NCBI GenBank assembly: GCA_963753545.1
Contig: CAVWCQ010000008.1
Location: 930,001-994,000 of the forward strand
Length of the DNA: 64,000 bases
Reading direction: 5' to 3'
Source of the DNA: CAVWCQ01 sp963753545
GTDB taxonomy: Bacteria > Chloroflexota > Anaerolineae > Aggregatilineales > Aggregatilineaceae
Both the position numbers and the translations under genes were made by a program. Every line of letters begins with the position of its first letter. Positions within the stretch are counted from its first letter, which is position 1. Of this stretch, positions 45,284 to 54,717 are shown piece by piece. The notes under the pieces were generated by a model. The model searched no databases. It was not told the origin of the DNA and saw only the letters and a program-made list of their open reading frames with translations.

Positions 45284-46432
45284 TTAGTGACCGTCGGTGC
45301 CAGGAACCGAGGGGGTATCGTAGCCGACGAAGCCGGGAGCCGGGCGGACAACGGCGTTGTCATCACCACGAATGTAGGCTTCGGTGCGGTTGCGGGCCAC
45401 ATCATCAGGAATCTGGACGGGCGGCGACTTCATGAAGTAAGAGGCAGGCGCTTCGAGCGTCCCGCACAGGCCGCGTTCCATACCCAGCTTGGCGCAGCGC
45501 ACCGCGTCGATCACGACACCGGCGCTGTTGGGGCTGTCCCACACTTCCAGCTTCAGTTCGACGTTCAGCGGTACATCACCGAAGGTCTGGCCTTCGAGAC
45601 GGATATAGGCCCACTTGCGGTCGGTCAGCCATGCCACATAGTCGGACGGGCCGATATGGACATTTTCCGGGGCCATGCCGCCAGGAACCTGGCTGGTCAC
45701 GGCGTTGGTCTTGGAAATCTTCTTGCTTTCCAGGCGCTCGCGCTCCAACATGTTATAGAAGTCCATGTTGCCGCCGACATTGAGCTGGCTGGTCCGCATC
45801 AGGCGCACGCCGCGATCCTTGAACAGGTTCGCCAGCACGCGGTGCACGATGGTCGCGCCAACCTGGGACTTGATGTCGTCGCCAATGATGGGCAGGCCGC
45901 GCTCGGCAAACCGGTTCTGCCAGTAGGGTTCGCGGCCAATGAAAACGGGGATGCAGTTGACGAACGCGCAGCCCGCATTGAGCACCTGCTCAACGTACCA
46001 CTTGGTCGCCTGCTCGCTGCCAACGGGCAGATAGTTCACCACGACATCGGTCTTGGTTTCCTTCAGGATACGGACGATATCGGCAGTGGGGCCAGGGGCT
46101 TTCTTGATCTTCTGCGACAGGTATTTGCCGAGGCCGTCATGCGTCATGCCGCGATAGACCGGCACACCCAGGTGTGGGACATCCGTGAACTTGATCGTAT
46201 TGTTCTGGCTGGCCCAGATCGCTTCGCTCAAGTCCTTGCCGACTTTCTCGGCATCGATGTCGAAAGCAGCGCTGAATTCGACATCACGGACGTGATAACC
46301 GCCCAGGACGACGTGCATCAGGCCCGGAATTGCATCTTCCGGACGGGCGTTCTTGTAATATTCAACGCCCTGTACGAGCGAGTTGGCGCAGTTACCGACG
46401 CCGATAATCGCGACACGCACTTTATTTCCCAC
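45284..46432 (-). CDS. ino1: Inositol-3-phosphate synthase
   Basis: About 382 residues. It converts glucose-6-phosphate to myo-inositol-3-phosphate with NAD. The N-terminal dinucleotide site is VRVAIIGVGNCANSLVQG; further signatures are GCAFVNCIPVFIGREPYW, GDDIKSQVGATIVHRVLANL and QLNVGGNMDFYNML, all typical of the prokaryotic (archaeal/actinobacterial-like) enzyme. The start is GTG at 46432, with GGAGG nine bases upstream. It ends before a clear terminator. The inositol is probably used for phospholipids or compatible solutes. Confidence 0.96.
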   Translation of the reverse strand: MGNKVRVAIIGVGNCANSLVQGVEYYKNARPEDAIPGLMHVVLGGYHVRDVEFSAAFDIDAEKVGKDLSEAIWASQNNTIKFTDVPHLGVPVYRGMTHDGLGKYLSQKIKKAPGPTADIVRILKETKTDVVVNYLPVGSEQATKWYVEQVLNAGCAFVNCIPVFIGREPYWQNRFAERGLPIIGDDIKSQVGATIVHRVLANLFKDRGVRLMRTSQLNVGGNMDFYNMLERERLESKKISKTNAVTSQVPGGMAPENVHIGPSDYVAWLTDRKWAYIRLEGQTFGDVPLNVELKLEVWDSPNSAGVVIDAVRCAKLGMERGLCGTLEAPASYFMKSPPVQIPDDVARNRTEAYIRGDDNAVVRPAPGFVGYDTPSVPGTDGH

Positions 46433-46696
46433 AGTGTAAAACCTCCATACTTGATAGAACGGCTCGCAGGGTCTCCCCGCGACTTGCACCAAACGGACTA
46501 GACACACAAAAATCCCGATCCGGCCACAGGTGTGCGGTTCTCTTCAAGTGGTGGGATATGGGACTTTGGTACGGTTTAGCGGTCAGAGAGTGTACCTCTA
46601 AATCCTGAATTGCCAAAACACGAAACAAGGGCCGAAGATACGCCCGCACCCGTCCCATCCCCACACCAAAAGCGCGGCGCGAGGGGAAGAAACGCT

Positions 46697-47278
46697 TTAC
46701 ATCTGGGGTGGGCGGCGATGCCAATCACGGATCAACAGCAGGAACATGATCGTGTCGATGGCGGCGTGCGCCGCGATGGGTGCCCACAGGCCGCCGCGCC
46801 AGATTGTCAGACCGCTGAACAATGCCCCTGCTGCTGAAGCATAGATAAAATAGGTGGGCGTGATGCTGTGCAGGACGCCAAAGATCAACGACGTGATGAT
46901 CCAGCCGAGCACAGGTTGCAGCGCGCCCCGGAACAAGATTTCTTCGGGCACTCCCGCGATCAGTCCAAAGAGCAGCGCGTGGGCGGGGCGCAGAGCGTTC
47001 ATATCCAGGCTTTGGATCAGCAGATCCTTCAGGCGGCGAAACGTGTCTATGGTGTGAGCCAGGGTCCAGGCGATCAGGGCATAAAGGGTGCCGGTGATCG
47101 CGCCCAGGGCCAGATCGAGCGCCCAATGCTCACGCGGGAACCAGTCGATAGGCCGCTTCCACAGGACGGCGGTCCACAGCAGGGCGAGGGCAACCAGGGC
47201 CAACCCAAAGGCTGTTGCATAAAGACTCAGCCGGTTTGGATTAATGGGTTCGCGCTGCGCCGGACTTTGCTCTGACAC
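46697..47278 (-). CDS. CPBP-family intramembrane metalloprotease
   Basis: About 193 residues with five or six membrane helices. The CPBP/Abi motifs are GVPEEILFRGALQPVLG (EExxxR), FGVLHSITP and IAAHAAIDTIMF, giving the Glu and His ligands. I prefer GTG at 47278, with GAGAG upstream; TTG at 47290 is also possible. Members process prenylated proteins or act in bacteriocin self-immunity; here no bacteriocin genes are near. Confidence 0.88.
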   Translation of the reverse strand: MSEQSPAQREPINPNRLSLYATAFGLALVALALLWTAVLWKRPIDWFPREHWALDLALGAITGTLYALIAWTLAHTIDTFRRLKDLLIQSLDMNALRPAHALLFGLIAGVPEEILFRGALQPVLGWIITSLIFGVLHSITPTYFIYASAAGALFSGLTIWRGGLWAPIAAHAAIDTIMFLLLIRDWHRRPPQM

Positions 47279-47578
47279 TGCTGCTCTCAAACTTTTTTGT
47301 CGCCACTGGCGGAGTATTATCCTATAATCTGCAACAGAATTGAACCGTTAATTTTGCACCTCTACGCAGATGGTTGCTATCTGTTGGCTAACCATCCGGC
47401 GCTTCCAACTGACTAGACACCTGACCCCCCCCGAACTCTCCGATCAGCCTATCGTAAAATCGCCCATTTGGCTGATGCTCACTGTCTTGTTTTCCTTTAT
47501 TCTTAATCCTAGACAGTCACGCAAGAACCTCTAAAAAAAGCGTGAAGAAACACTCATCGAATTTTAATTACTATTTTG

Positions 47579-47610
47579 TTGAAATAAATCTGAATAAAGG
47601 GTAATATAAT
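47579..47610 (+). promoter_or_regulatory. Promoter of the sigma-factor gene
   Basis: TTGAAA at 47579-47584 and TAATAT at 47602-47607 have a 17-base spacer (TATAAT overlaps at 47605-47610). The leader is about 50 bases. In the rest of 47279-47578 I see no feature. Confidence 0.6.
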
Positions 47611-47646
47611 AGAAGATTGTGAAGACTGGTTCAGAAGACACTTTCT

Positions 47647-47666
47647 GTGAGGGGAAGTCTCCTCAC
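47647..47666 (+). promoter_or_regulatory. Hairpin covering the ribosome site of the sigma factor
   Basis: GTGAGG (47647-47652) pairs with CCTCAC (47661-47666) around GGAAGTCT, ending two bases before the GTG start. The only ribosome-binding sequence, GAGGGGA, lies in the stem and loop, so folding could reduce translation. Confidence 0.5.
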
Positions 47667-47668
47667 AT

Positions 47669-48778
47669 GTGGAGAAAAGGCAAGCGCCTGTGGTCGCCAT
47701 TCAGAGTATCCAGGAAAAGTATAAGGAACATAAAATCGTGTCGGGACGCTGGGGGTCTGATAACGATGTCCACGCGGATGAACACGTGGATGACGTTGAC
47801 GACGATGAAACCGTTGCAGAAGCTGCCGAATTTGCCGAAGTTGAAGATGATGGGGGCTATGTTCCCCCTGCTGATGCCGATCTGCTCCAGTTTTACTTCC
47901 GAGATATCCGCCCCATTTCCGAACCGATAGATGCCACGCGCGAACAGTCGCTGGCCCGCCTTGTACAGGCTGGCAACGAAGCAGCGTATCGCCTGGAAAT
48001 TGGCGTCTCGGATGAGGAAGCCGGGGAACACTTCAATGATGTGGTCGAACTGGGTGAGGCTGCCCGCCAGGAATTGATCATGGCGAACACCCGCCTGGTT
48101 ATCTCGATTGCGAAGAAGTACCAGGGTCGCGGGCTACCCCTTCCCGACCTGATCCAGGAAGGCAATCTGGGGTTGATGAAAGCCGTTGACCGCTTCGATC
48201 CGGGGCGCGGAGTACGGCTCAGCACATACGCAACATGGTGGATCCGGCAGTCCATCGCCCGCGCGGCGGGCGACCGGGGGCGGACGATCCGTCTGCCCAT
48301 CAACCAGGGCCAACGCTGGGGACGGCTGCGCCGTGTCAGCGAACGGCTGGCGCAGGAACTGGGCCGCGAACCTTCCTATGAAGAACTCGCTGGCGAAATT
48401 GAACTGACCCCGGAACAGGTCGAGACGACCATGCTCGCCGCGCGCGAACCCGTCCAGTTGGACGAACTGATCGGTGATGAAGAAAATCGCCCGCGCGCCG
48501 ACCTCGTAGCCGATAAAGAAAGCGAACTGCCCGAAGAAGCGGCAGCCCGCCAACTCCTTGTTGAATCAATCAGCTTCTTGTTGGGCGCACTGCCCGCCCG
48601 CGAAGCGCGGATTATCCGCTTACGTTTTGGTCTGGAAGATGGCAGCAATCACAGCATGTCGCAGATCGGCCAGTTGATGGGATACAGCCGGGAGCGCATC
48701 CGCCAGCTACAACACGCGGCGCTCAGCAAACTGCGTCAGATGCAGGACGAATATGGATTGGGCGAATATCTGGAATAA
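47669..48778 (+). CDS. Sigma-70 family RNA polymerase sigma factor (group 1/2)
   Basis: 369 residues. After an acidic, low-complexity N-terminal 70 residues come region 1.2 (DLLQFYFRDIRPISEP), region 2 with ANTRLVISIAKKYQGRGLPL, DLIQEGNLGLMKAVDRFDP and YATWWIRQSIARA, region 3 (LGREPSYEELAGEIELTPEQ), and region 4 with REARIIRLRFGLEDG and LMGYSRERIRQLQHAALSKLR. The protein recognises ordinary -10/-35 promoters. A short insert replaces the large non-conserved region of RpoD, so it could be the primary or an RpoD-like group 2 factor. The start is GTG. Confidence 0.93.
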   Translation: MEKRQAPVVAIQSIQEKYKEHKIVSGRWGSDNDVHADEHVDDVDDDETVAEAAEFAEVEDDGGYVPPADADLLQFYFRDIRPISEPIDATREQSLARLVQAGNEAAYRLEIGVSDEEAGEHFNDVVELGEAARQELIMANTRLVISIAKKYQGRGLPLPDLIQEGNLGLMKAVDRFDPGRGVRLSTYATWWIRQSIARAAGDRGRTIRLPINQGQRWGRLRRVSERLAQELGREPSYEELAGEIELTPEQVETTMLAAREPVQLDELIGDEENRPRADLVADKESELPEEAAARQLLVESISFLLGALPAREARIIRLRFGLEDGSNHSMSQIGQLMGYSRERIRQLQHAALSKLRQMQDEYGLGEYLE

Positions 48779-48837
48779 CACCGATAATCGTCCATAGGCT
48801 AGTTAGACGGCCTCGCACTATGTCCCCCCATAGTGAT

Positions 48838-48876
48838 GCTCGACCCGGATACGCGCCCCGGGTCGAGCGCTTTTTA
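48838..48876 (+). terminator. Intrinsic terminator of the sigma-factor gene
   Basis: GCTCGACCCGG (48838-48848) pairs with CCGGGTCGAGC (48858-48868), followed by GCTTTTT. Confidence 0.92.
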
Positions 48877-48889
48877 GGGCAAAAGCAAA

Positions 48890-48945
48890 AACAATCTCAC
48901 CGCGGAGAGCGCAAAGAAAAGCAAAGAGAGAGAAACAGATATTAA
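48890..48945 (+). repeat. Short purine-rich dispersed repeat
   Basis: AATCTCACCGCGGAGAGCGC followed by AAAGAAAAGCAAAGAGAG; same family as at 14117, 23566, 26750, 30560 and 62300. Confidence 0.7.
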
Positions 48946-49000
48946 GCCTGTGAGGATTTGTATTTGAGTTCGCAGGGGAGAATTGTTTCTTTCGGAGGAA

Positions 49001-49213
49001 TCACTGTTCGCGCGCCAGCCAGGCGGCATATTCAAGGGACTGCTGAACATCATCTGGTTCCAGGTCAGGATATTCAGCCAGGATATCAGGGGTCTGCTGA
49101 CCATGCGCCACCAGATTAAGGATCAAGGACACCGGGATATGCATTCCCCGTATACAAGCCTGTCCTCCCAAGATATGCTGATCAAAGGTAATTCGATCCA
49201 GATGAGGCAGCAT
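49001..49213 (-). CDS. DUF433 family protein (antitoxin-like)
   Basis: 70 residues: RITFDQHILGGQACIRGMHI, VSLILNLVAHGQQTPDILAE and YPDLEPDDVQQSLEYAAWLA. This is the usual DUF433 pattern, a small helix-turn-helix protein often paired with a PIN-like (DUF5615) toxin. No toxin frame follows on the minus strand before the terminator at 48838, so it is an orphan here. Confidence 0.88.
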   Translation of the reverse strand: MLPHLDRITFDQHILGGQACIRGMHIPVSLILNLVAHGQQTPDILAEYPDLEPDDVQQSLEYAAWLAREQ

Positions 49214-49358
49214 TTCTTTTCTCCTTATTCATACACTCCAGCAGTTTGATCATACCACAGCATAAAAAACTCATCTTCCTCCAAAATGCGGTATAGTTGT
49301 GCCCGGTCTCGCCGGAGGTAGGGCGGGATCGCTGCATCCGACCATAGAAGGTAGGGCC

Positions 49359-50457
49359 ATGTTGATCGAAATCCCCGTTCCCATTCGCCGCCAGATGATC
49401 AAACAGGCCGGGCGCGCCTGGATGAAGGTCTTCACGCGGCTGACCGTCACTGGCAAAGAAAATATTCCCGCGCAGGGGCCGTATATCGCCATCGGCAATC
49501 ACGTCGCCGCCATTGAGGTCGCGCTGATGGTCGCCAATCTGCCGCAGGTGGTCGAACTGGTTGGGAACGGCGATGTGCCGCTGGATCCGCTGTTTGGCGG
49601 GATCACGCGCTGGTACAGTTTTATCGCCATCAAGCGCGGCTATGTGGATCGGGCGGCGCTGCACAAAATGTGTGCGGTGCTGGAACGGGGCGGGGTGCTC
49701 GGCGTCTTCCCGGAGGGCGGCATCTGGGAGCATGACGCGGGGGCGGCTCGGCCCGGCGTGGCGTGGGTCAGCCAGCAGACGGGCGCGCCGATCCTGCCGA
49801 TTGGATTTGGCGGGGTGCTCGGCGCACTGGACAAGGCGATCCACCTGAAGCGCCCGCGCCTGACGATGACGATTGGCCCGCTGATGCCCCCGGTCGCAAA
49901 TCCGGCTGGGACGAAGGCGCGGCGGGAGGTGATCGAAACGGCAAGCGCGGAGATGATGCAGCGCATCCGGGCGTTGGTTCCGAGCGACAACGGGACGCAT
50001 CCGAAGCCGCTGGCAGAACAATATACATTCAACGTGGAAATTACTTGCGCCGGATGGATCGCCAGTGGCCTATCCCGCGCACCTGCCGATTGTGAACGGG
50101 GCGGAGGTCGCCTCCTATTTTCATCACAGCGTGCTGCTCGAAGTGATCTATCGCAACTGGCGGATCGAGGAAGCAAGGCCGCTCTCCGAGTATGCGAGGC
50201 TGACCGATCCGGCGCAGTTGGGCGCGTCGCTTGATGTGGTACTGGACTTTTATCGCCGGGAGTCAGCGTTCCTGGGCTATCGGCTGGGGTATGCGCAGGC
50301 GGGTAAGGTGATCGAGGGACTCACGGCGCTGCGGGCGCTGCTGGCCTGGGCGACCACACACGGCTACCAGACTCGGCTGCTGCCGGAGCGCACGGTGACG
50401 CTGGCGGATGGGCAGACGGAAGCCTTTATTGAGCCGAGCATTACGCGGCATTTTTAG
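49359..50457 (+). CDS. PlsC-like acyltransferase with C-terminal extension (frame break)
   Basis: About 365 residues. The acyltransferase domain shows IGNHVAAIEVALMV (block I), YSFIAIKRGYVDR, GVLGVFPEGGIWEHDAG (the FPEG block) and APILPIGFGG. Block I is H-x4-E where the family usually has H-x4-D. A frame change at about 50045, one extra T, is followed by a 130-residue extension containing YPAHLPIVNGAEVASYFHHS and the end AFIEPSITRHF. The extension is not in ordinary PlsC and may bind a partner or acceptor. It probably acylates a lysophospholipid or glycolipid at the membrane. Confidence 0.8.
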
Positions 50458-50466
50458 CGAGGTTCT

Positions 50467-52424
50467 ATGTGCGGCATTTACGGACAATATAACCCACGCG
50501 GCACGGCAGACCCGGCGCTGATCGAACGGATGGCGCACTGCCTGGATCATCGCGGGCCGGACGGTTACGGAACCTACCATCGCGGGCCGCTGGCGTTCGG
50601 CGCGGGGCGGCTGGCGATCATCGATCTGGCGGCGGGTGTGCAGCCGATCTTCAACGAGGATCACACGGCGGCGGTCGTCTTTAACGGCGAGATTTACAAC
50701 TACCGTTCATTGCGGATCGAATTGGAAGCAAAGGGCCATCACTTCGCGACGGGAACCGATACCGAGGTGATCATTCACGGTTATGAGGAATGGGGCGACG
50801 CGGTGATTGACCGCCTGCGCGGGATGTTCGGCCTGTGCGTGTGGGACGAAGCCCGCGAGCGCCTGCTGCTGGCCCGTGATCGCGCCGGGGAAAAACCGCT
50901 CTATTATACGTCCGTCGATGGGCAGTTCCTCTTTGCGTCGGAGATCAAAGCGCTGTTCGAACATCCCGCCGTGCAGCGCGCCGTCGATATGGAATCGCTC
51001 CTGGCCCTGCTGGCGCTGGGTTATACACCGCCGCCAACGACGATCTTTCAGGGCATCTCTAAACTGTTCCCCGGCGAGCGCCTGATCGTGGATCGGAATG
51101 GGAGCCGGGCGGAGCGATACTGGCAGCCAACGATGAATCCCCTGGCCTTCGAGGGCGACGATTATCCCGCGTTGGTGCGGCGCGTGCGCGAAATGCTGGT
51201 CGAAGTGATCGAGATGCGCATGATGAGCGACGTGCCGATTGGCGTGTTCCTCAGCGGCGGCGTGGATTTGACCACCGTAGCGGCGATTGTAGGCCGGGCG
51301 ATGGGGCGTCCGGTGGAGAGTTTCACGGTGGGTTTCGATATGCCGCGTGGGGGGCGTTGGCGATTTCGAAGTTTAACGTGGATGCGCGCTACGCGGAGAT
51401 CGCGGTCAAGGCGCTGGGAACGAACCACCACGCGATCACCGTGCCGCAGGATGAACGGTTGGCGGCGCTGCTGCCGCATCTGATCGCGGCGATGGACGAG
51501 CCGATCCCGCAGCATTCCATGATCCAGACGGCCTACGTGGCAGCATTGGCGCGGGTGAGCGGCGTCCCGGTGCTGTTGAGCGGCGACGCGGGCGACGAAC
51601 TGTTTGGCGGATATACGCATTACCGGGCTGACGTGCGGTTGGAGCGCTATCTTAAAATCCCCAGGCTGCTGAGAAAGTCGGTTCTGACGCCGCTGCTGGA
51701 CCACGCCCCCGTAAACGGTGCGCGCAAATTGGCCCAAAAATCGCGGAGCACCGATCCGGTCAAGCGCTACCTGGAATGGATGCGTATTGTTGATCCGGAG
51801 CGCTTCCCCGACTTGCTGTGCGATCCGATGTGGGCCGGGCGGCGGCATGAAGTGATCGGGCGGGCGCTGCGGCCTCTGCTCGACACGCCGCAGACGGATC
51901 GGTTTGCGGATCGGATCGCCTATACCAGCCTGAGCCTGTGGATTCCCGAAGACAGCAATATGCGCGTGGACAAGATGAGCATGGCGATGTCCATCGAGAC
52001 GCGCGCCCCGCTGCAAGATCACCACCTGATCGATATGGCGTTCAATATTCCTCTGGACTACAAGCTGCGCAGCGGCGGCTTTAAGACGGTGATGAAAGAC
52101 GCGGTAGCCGATCTGATCCCGGCGGAAATTCTGGCGCGGCCCAAGTGGGGATTTACGCCGCCGACCTCCGATTGGCTGCGCACGATCCTGCGGCCCCTGG
52201 TGGATCGCTATTTGTCGCGGGACTACGTTGAAGCGGTGGGCATCTTCCGGCCCGATGTCGTGGCGCAACTGGTGGACGATCACATGAGCAAGCGCCGCTA
52301 CGAATTGTGGACGGTCTGGCCCCTGCTGGTCTTCCACCTGTGGCACGCGCTGTATATCGACGGCAGCCTGACACTGGATCACAAGATCACGCCGCAGGAG
52401 TTGGCGGCAGGGCAGGTTTCCTAA
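50467..52424 (+). CDS. asnB: Asparagine synthetase, glutamine-hydrolysing (frame break)
   Basis: About 652 residues. The N-terminal class II glutaminase begins MCGIYGQYN with the Cys nucleophile and has LDHRGPDGYGTY and FNGEIYNYRSL. The synthetase domain has the ATP P-loop GVFLSGGVDLTTVAAI; the residue after GVD is Leu where the family has Ser. The frame breaks in a run of six G at 51349-51354; repair gives PRGGALAISKFNVDARYAE. It then has LLSGDAGDELFGGYTHY and the C-terminal PKWGFTPP. Members near glycan genes amidate surface sugars; here it follows an acyltransferase gene by nine bases. Confidence 0.92.
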
Positions 52425-52425
52425 C

Positions 52426-53010
52426 ATGCTAAAAGTTGTTTCAGTTACTAATCTGGGACAAGAGACAATCAATATAAATGAATATACGCTCCGCGTAGAC
52501 TGGAATGAATCTCTGGGACAGACCTTTTATTGGACAGCAGCTCCTCCAAGTAAATCATTTCTTGAGATCGGGATGCACTGGTACAGCGGAAGAATCCAGC
52601 GAATTGCGTTGATAACCCTTTGGAGAATTGTTCAATGGACTGCTGACGATACACCTCTGTGCGAAACGCCTCTACCTCGGCAAAACGGATCGCCTATCTT
52701 TCATACGGAGCCAGGTTGGACAGAAGACGTCGATATATTGTCCCGTCATTTCCCTGAAGAATTCATTGCGCGTGTAGGATCGAACATAATAGCATTCGAA
52801 TTTGGAAATCGCGCCGAAGTAGCTGAGTGTATTGTGAGTGGTCGTGTTTGTTTTGGTCTCAACGCGGAACGATTCCTTTCAATCATAGAAATCGGGAATC
52901 TTTCAGCAGACGAAACGCTGAATTTGAGACAACTGATAAGCGGCTATGAATACGTGATTAAACGCTCACGGCGCAGACATTGGTGGGACAAGTGGTGCTG
53001 TAAGGAGTAA
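52426..53010 (+). CDS. Unknown family C, copy 1
   Basis: A 194-residue protein: MLKVVSVTNLGQETININEY, FLEIGMHWYSGRIQRIALIT, FIARVGSNIIAFEFGNRAEV, VCFGLNAERFLSIIEIGNLS and a basic, Trp-rich C terminus RSRRRHWWDKWCCKE. No named family is recognised. It starts one base after the asnB stop. A second, frame-broken copy follows at 53600 together with a copy of the asnB tail. Confidence 0.65.
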   Translation: MLKVVSVTNLGQETININEYTLRVDWNESLGQTFYWTAAPPSKSFLEIGMHWYSGRIQRIALITLWRIVQWTADDTPLCETPLPRQNGSPIFHTEPGWTEDVDILSRHFPEEFIARVGSNIIAFEFGNRAEVAECIVSGRVCFGLNAERFLSIIEIGNLSADETLNLRQLISGYEYVIKRSRRRHWWDKWCCKE

Positions 53011-53055
53011 TCCCAGACTATAATGAAACTAAGGTTTAGTGGTGAGGGATAACCT

Positions 53056-53367
53056 ATGGTTTCTATGTCTTACGAACAAATTGTGGCAGAGGTGTTACGG
53101 CTGCCTCCTGCAGAGCGCGCCCGGTTGATAGCCGAGGTTGTTTCTACGCTGGTTGATAACCCAGAGCCGAATACTCCCAAAGAGTCCTTACTTGGACTGC
53201 TTGCTGATGAAGGTCCAGCCCCATCAGCAGAAGAGATTGATGAGGTTCGGCGCGAGATGCTAGGGTATCCTGCTGGCTACTTCGAGGAAACCTACGGGAG
53301 TTTTGCAGAAGACCCACTGGAACGGAATCAGCCGCCTCATCCTGATCAGCGAGATGAGATCGAATGA
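53056..53367 (+). CDS. VapB-type antitoxin
   Basis: A 103-residue protein starting SYEQIVAEVLRLPPAERARL, the amphipathic helix common to DUF2281/VapB-like antitoxins, with an acidic C terminus (PSAEEIDEVRREMLGYP). GAGGG precedes the ATG. Its last bases overlap the ATG of the vapC remnant (ATGA), the usual antitoxin-toxin order. Confidence 0.75.
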   Translation: MVSMSYEQIVAEVLRLPPAERARLIAEVVSTLVDNPEPNTPKESLLGLLADEGPAPSAEEIDEVRREMLGYPAGYFEETYGSFAEDPLERNQPPHPDQRDEIE

Positions 53368-53547
53368 AGTACTCGCTTGATACAAATACCTGTATTCGTT
53401 ACTTAAATGGGCGATCAGACGGGATCCGCCGTAAACAGCCAACCATTCCCGCTTCTGAAATCGCTGTATGCAGCATAGTACGCGGCGAATAATGTCCGCG
53501 AGTTTGGGCGTGTCAAAGGTTTGCAGATCGAAGATTGGGAAGAATAA
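53364..53547 (+). pseudogene. VapC PIN-domain toxin with internal deletion
   Basis: The N-terminal 40 residues are a typical VapC, MKYSLDTNTCIRYLNGRSDG followed by SEIAVCSIVRGE and a stop. Immediately after, in another frame, comes NNVREFGRVKGLQIEDWEE and a stop, the exact C terminus of VapC toxins. About 75 middle residues, including most active-site acids, are missing. The toxin is dead while the antitoxin looks intact. Confidence 0.85.
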
Positions 53548-53548
53548 C

Positions 53549-53597
53549 GCGATCACAAGATCACGCCGGAGGAATTGGCGGCGGGGCGGATATCCTA
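53549..53597 (+). repeat. Diverged copy of the asnB 3' end
   Basis: Matches the last 49 bases of asnB (52376-52424) with several differences (GATCACAAGATCACGCCG is shared). It lies directly after the vapC remnant and directly before the second family C gene, marking one edge of a segmental duplication. Confidence 0.88.
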
Positions 53598-53599
53598 AT

Positions 53600-54173
53600 A
53601 TGTTAAACGTGGACTCAGTTACGGACCTGGGGCAAGAAACAATTAATATAAGCAAGGTTAGGCTTCGGGTAGAGTGGAAAGAGTTCTTTAGGGCAGACCC
53701 TTTATTGGACAGCCATGCCTCCCAGCAGGTCATTTCTTGAAATCGGGATGCACTGGGATAGTGGGAAAATCCAGGGCATAGAACTGAAGGCCCTTTGGAG
53801 AATGGTTCAATGGACTGCTGACGAGTTACCTCTCTGCGAAATGCCTTTGCTTCATCAAAACGGAGCACCTATCTTTCATATCGAGCCAGAGTGGACGCAA
53901 AACCCTAACAGGTTGTTTCGTCATTCTACAGAAGAATTTATGGCTCGTGTGGGATCGAACAGGATAGCATTCGAATTTGGAAATCGTGCTCAAGTAGCTG
54001 AGTGTATCGTGAGTGGTCGGGTCTGTTTTGGTCTCAACGCGGAACGGGACCTTTTTATTATAGAAGTCGGGAATCTTTCAGCACGCGAAACGCTGAGTTT
54101 GAAACAACTGATGCGTCGCTTTGAATACAATCTTAAATGCTCACGGCGCAGACATTGGTGGTGGTTCTGGTGA
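53600..54173 (+). CDS. Unknown family C, copy 2 (frame break)
   Basis: A tandem copy of the gene at 52426: MLNVDSVTDLGQETINISKV, then after one extra base at about 53685, FLEIGMHWDSGKIQGIELKA, RVGSNRIAFEFGNRAQVAEC, VCFGLNAERDLFIIEVGNLS and RRRHWWWFW. Identity to copy 1 is roughly 65-70 percent by eye. The frame break could be true decay, as the copy is redundant, or a sequencing error. Confidence 0.6.
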
Positions 54174-54181
54174 GGAATGAG

Positions 54182-54487
54182 GTGAAGAATGACGAGGATC
54201 AAGGGGTTGACGCATATTGGGCGAAACAGATGGCTGATCCTGAGTTTCGCGCTATCTATCTAGAAGAAGCTGCAAAGAAGGAGCTATGGCTGCAATTGGT
54301 CGAGGCGCGGCGGGCCGCTGGTTTGACGCAGCAGCAAATGGCTGAGAGGCTAGGAGTATCACAGGCACAGGTCGCTCGCATCGAAAAGCGCGGCTATGAT
54401 GCTTATACGATTAATACCTTGCGTCGATATGTTGCTGCATTGGGCGATGGATTTTCATTAGAAGTTGCCGTCCGTACTCCCAAATAA
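54182..54487 (+). CDS. XRE-type helix-turn-helix regulator
   Basis: About 101 residues starting with GTG. The DNA-binding domain is LVEARRAAGLTQQQMAERLG followed by VSQAQVARIEKRGYDAYTIN, and a HigA-like end YVAALGDGFSLEVAV. It resembles antitoxins of HigBA-type pairs, whose toxin usually precedes it; no toxin is visible, and the nearest upstream gene is the second family C copy. Confidence 0.82.
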   Translation: MKNDEDQGVDAYWAKQMADPEFRAIYLEEAAKKELWLQLVEARRAAGLTQQQMAERLGVSQAQVARIEKRGYDAYTINTLRRYVAALGDGFSLEVAVRTPK

Positions 54488-54599
54488 GCGGTGATGGCTC
54501 ACCTGTAAGGGAAGTGAGATGATGTATTCGCCGACTGCAACCGCTCCCGCGTTTGAAATCACCTTGCCTGTCCGCCCTCAAAATTCAACCGCCAGGGGT

Positions 54600-54700
54600 A
54601 TTGCTTTTTAGAACATCTGTGCTATAATGGTAACAGAGGATCTTTACCTGTACTTCAGGTTGCGCTAACCTGCGGCGCTTGTCATGGCGGATGCGCCGCT
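54600..54700 (+). ncRNA. Candidate orphan transcript (promoter plus hairpins)
   Basis: TTGCTT and TATAAT are separated by 16 bases at about 54601-54628. Downstream, GCGGCGC and GCGCCGC can pair around 14 bases (about 54674-54701), and CAGGTTGCGCTAACCTG forms a smaller stem. No protein frame follows. A small RNA is possible but unproven. Confidence 0.3.
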
Positions 54701-54717
54701 ACAGTGAAATGAAAAAT

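Noticed and set aside
51268..51285. The Leu in the asparagine synthetase P-loop as a sign of lost activity
   Set aside because: It is one base from the usual Ser codon in a contig with many small errors, so it is not safe to draw a conclusion.
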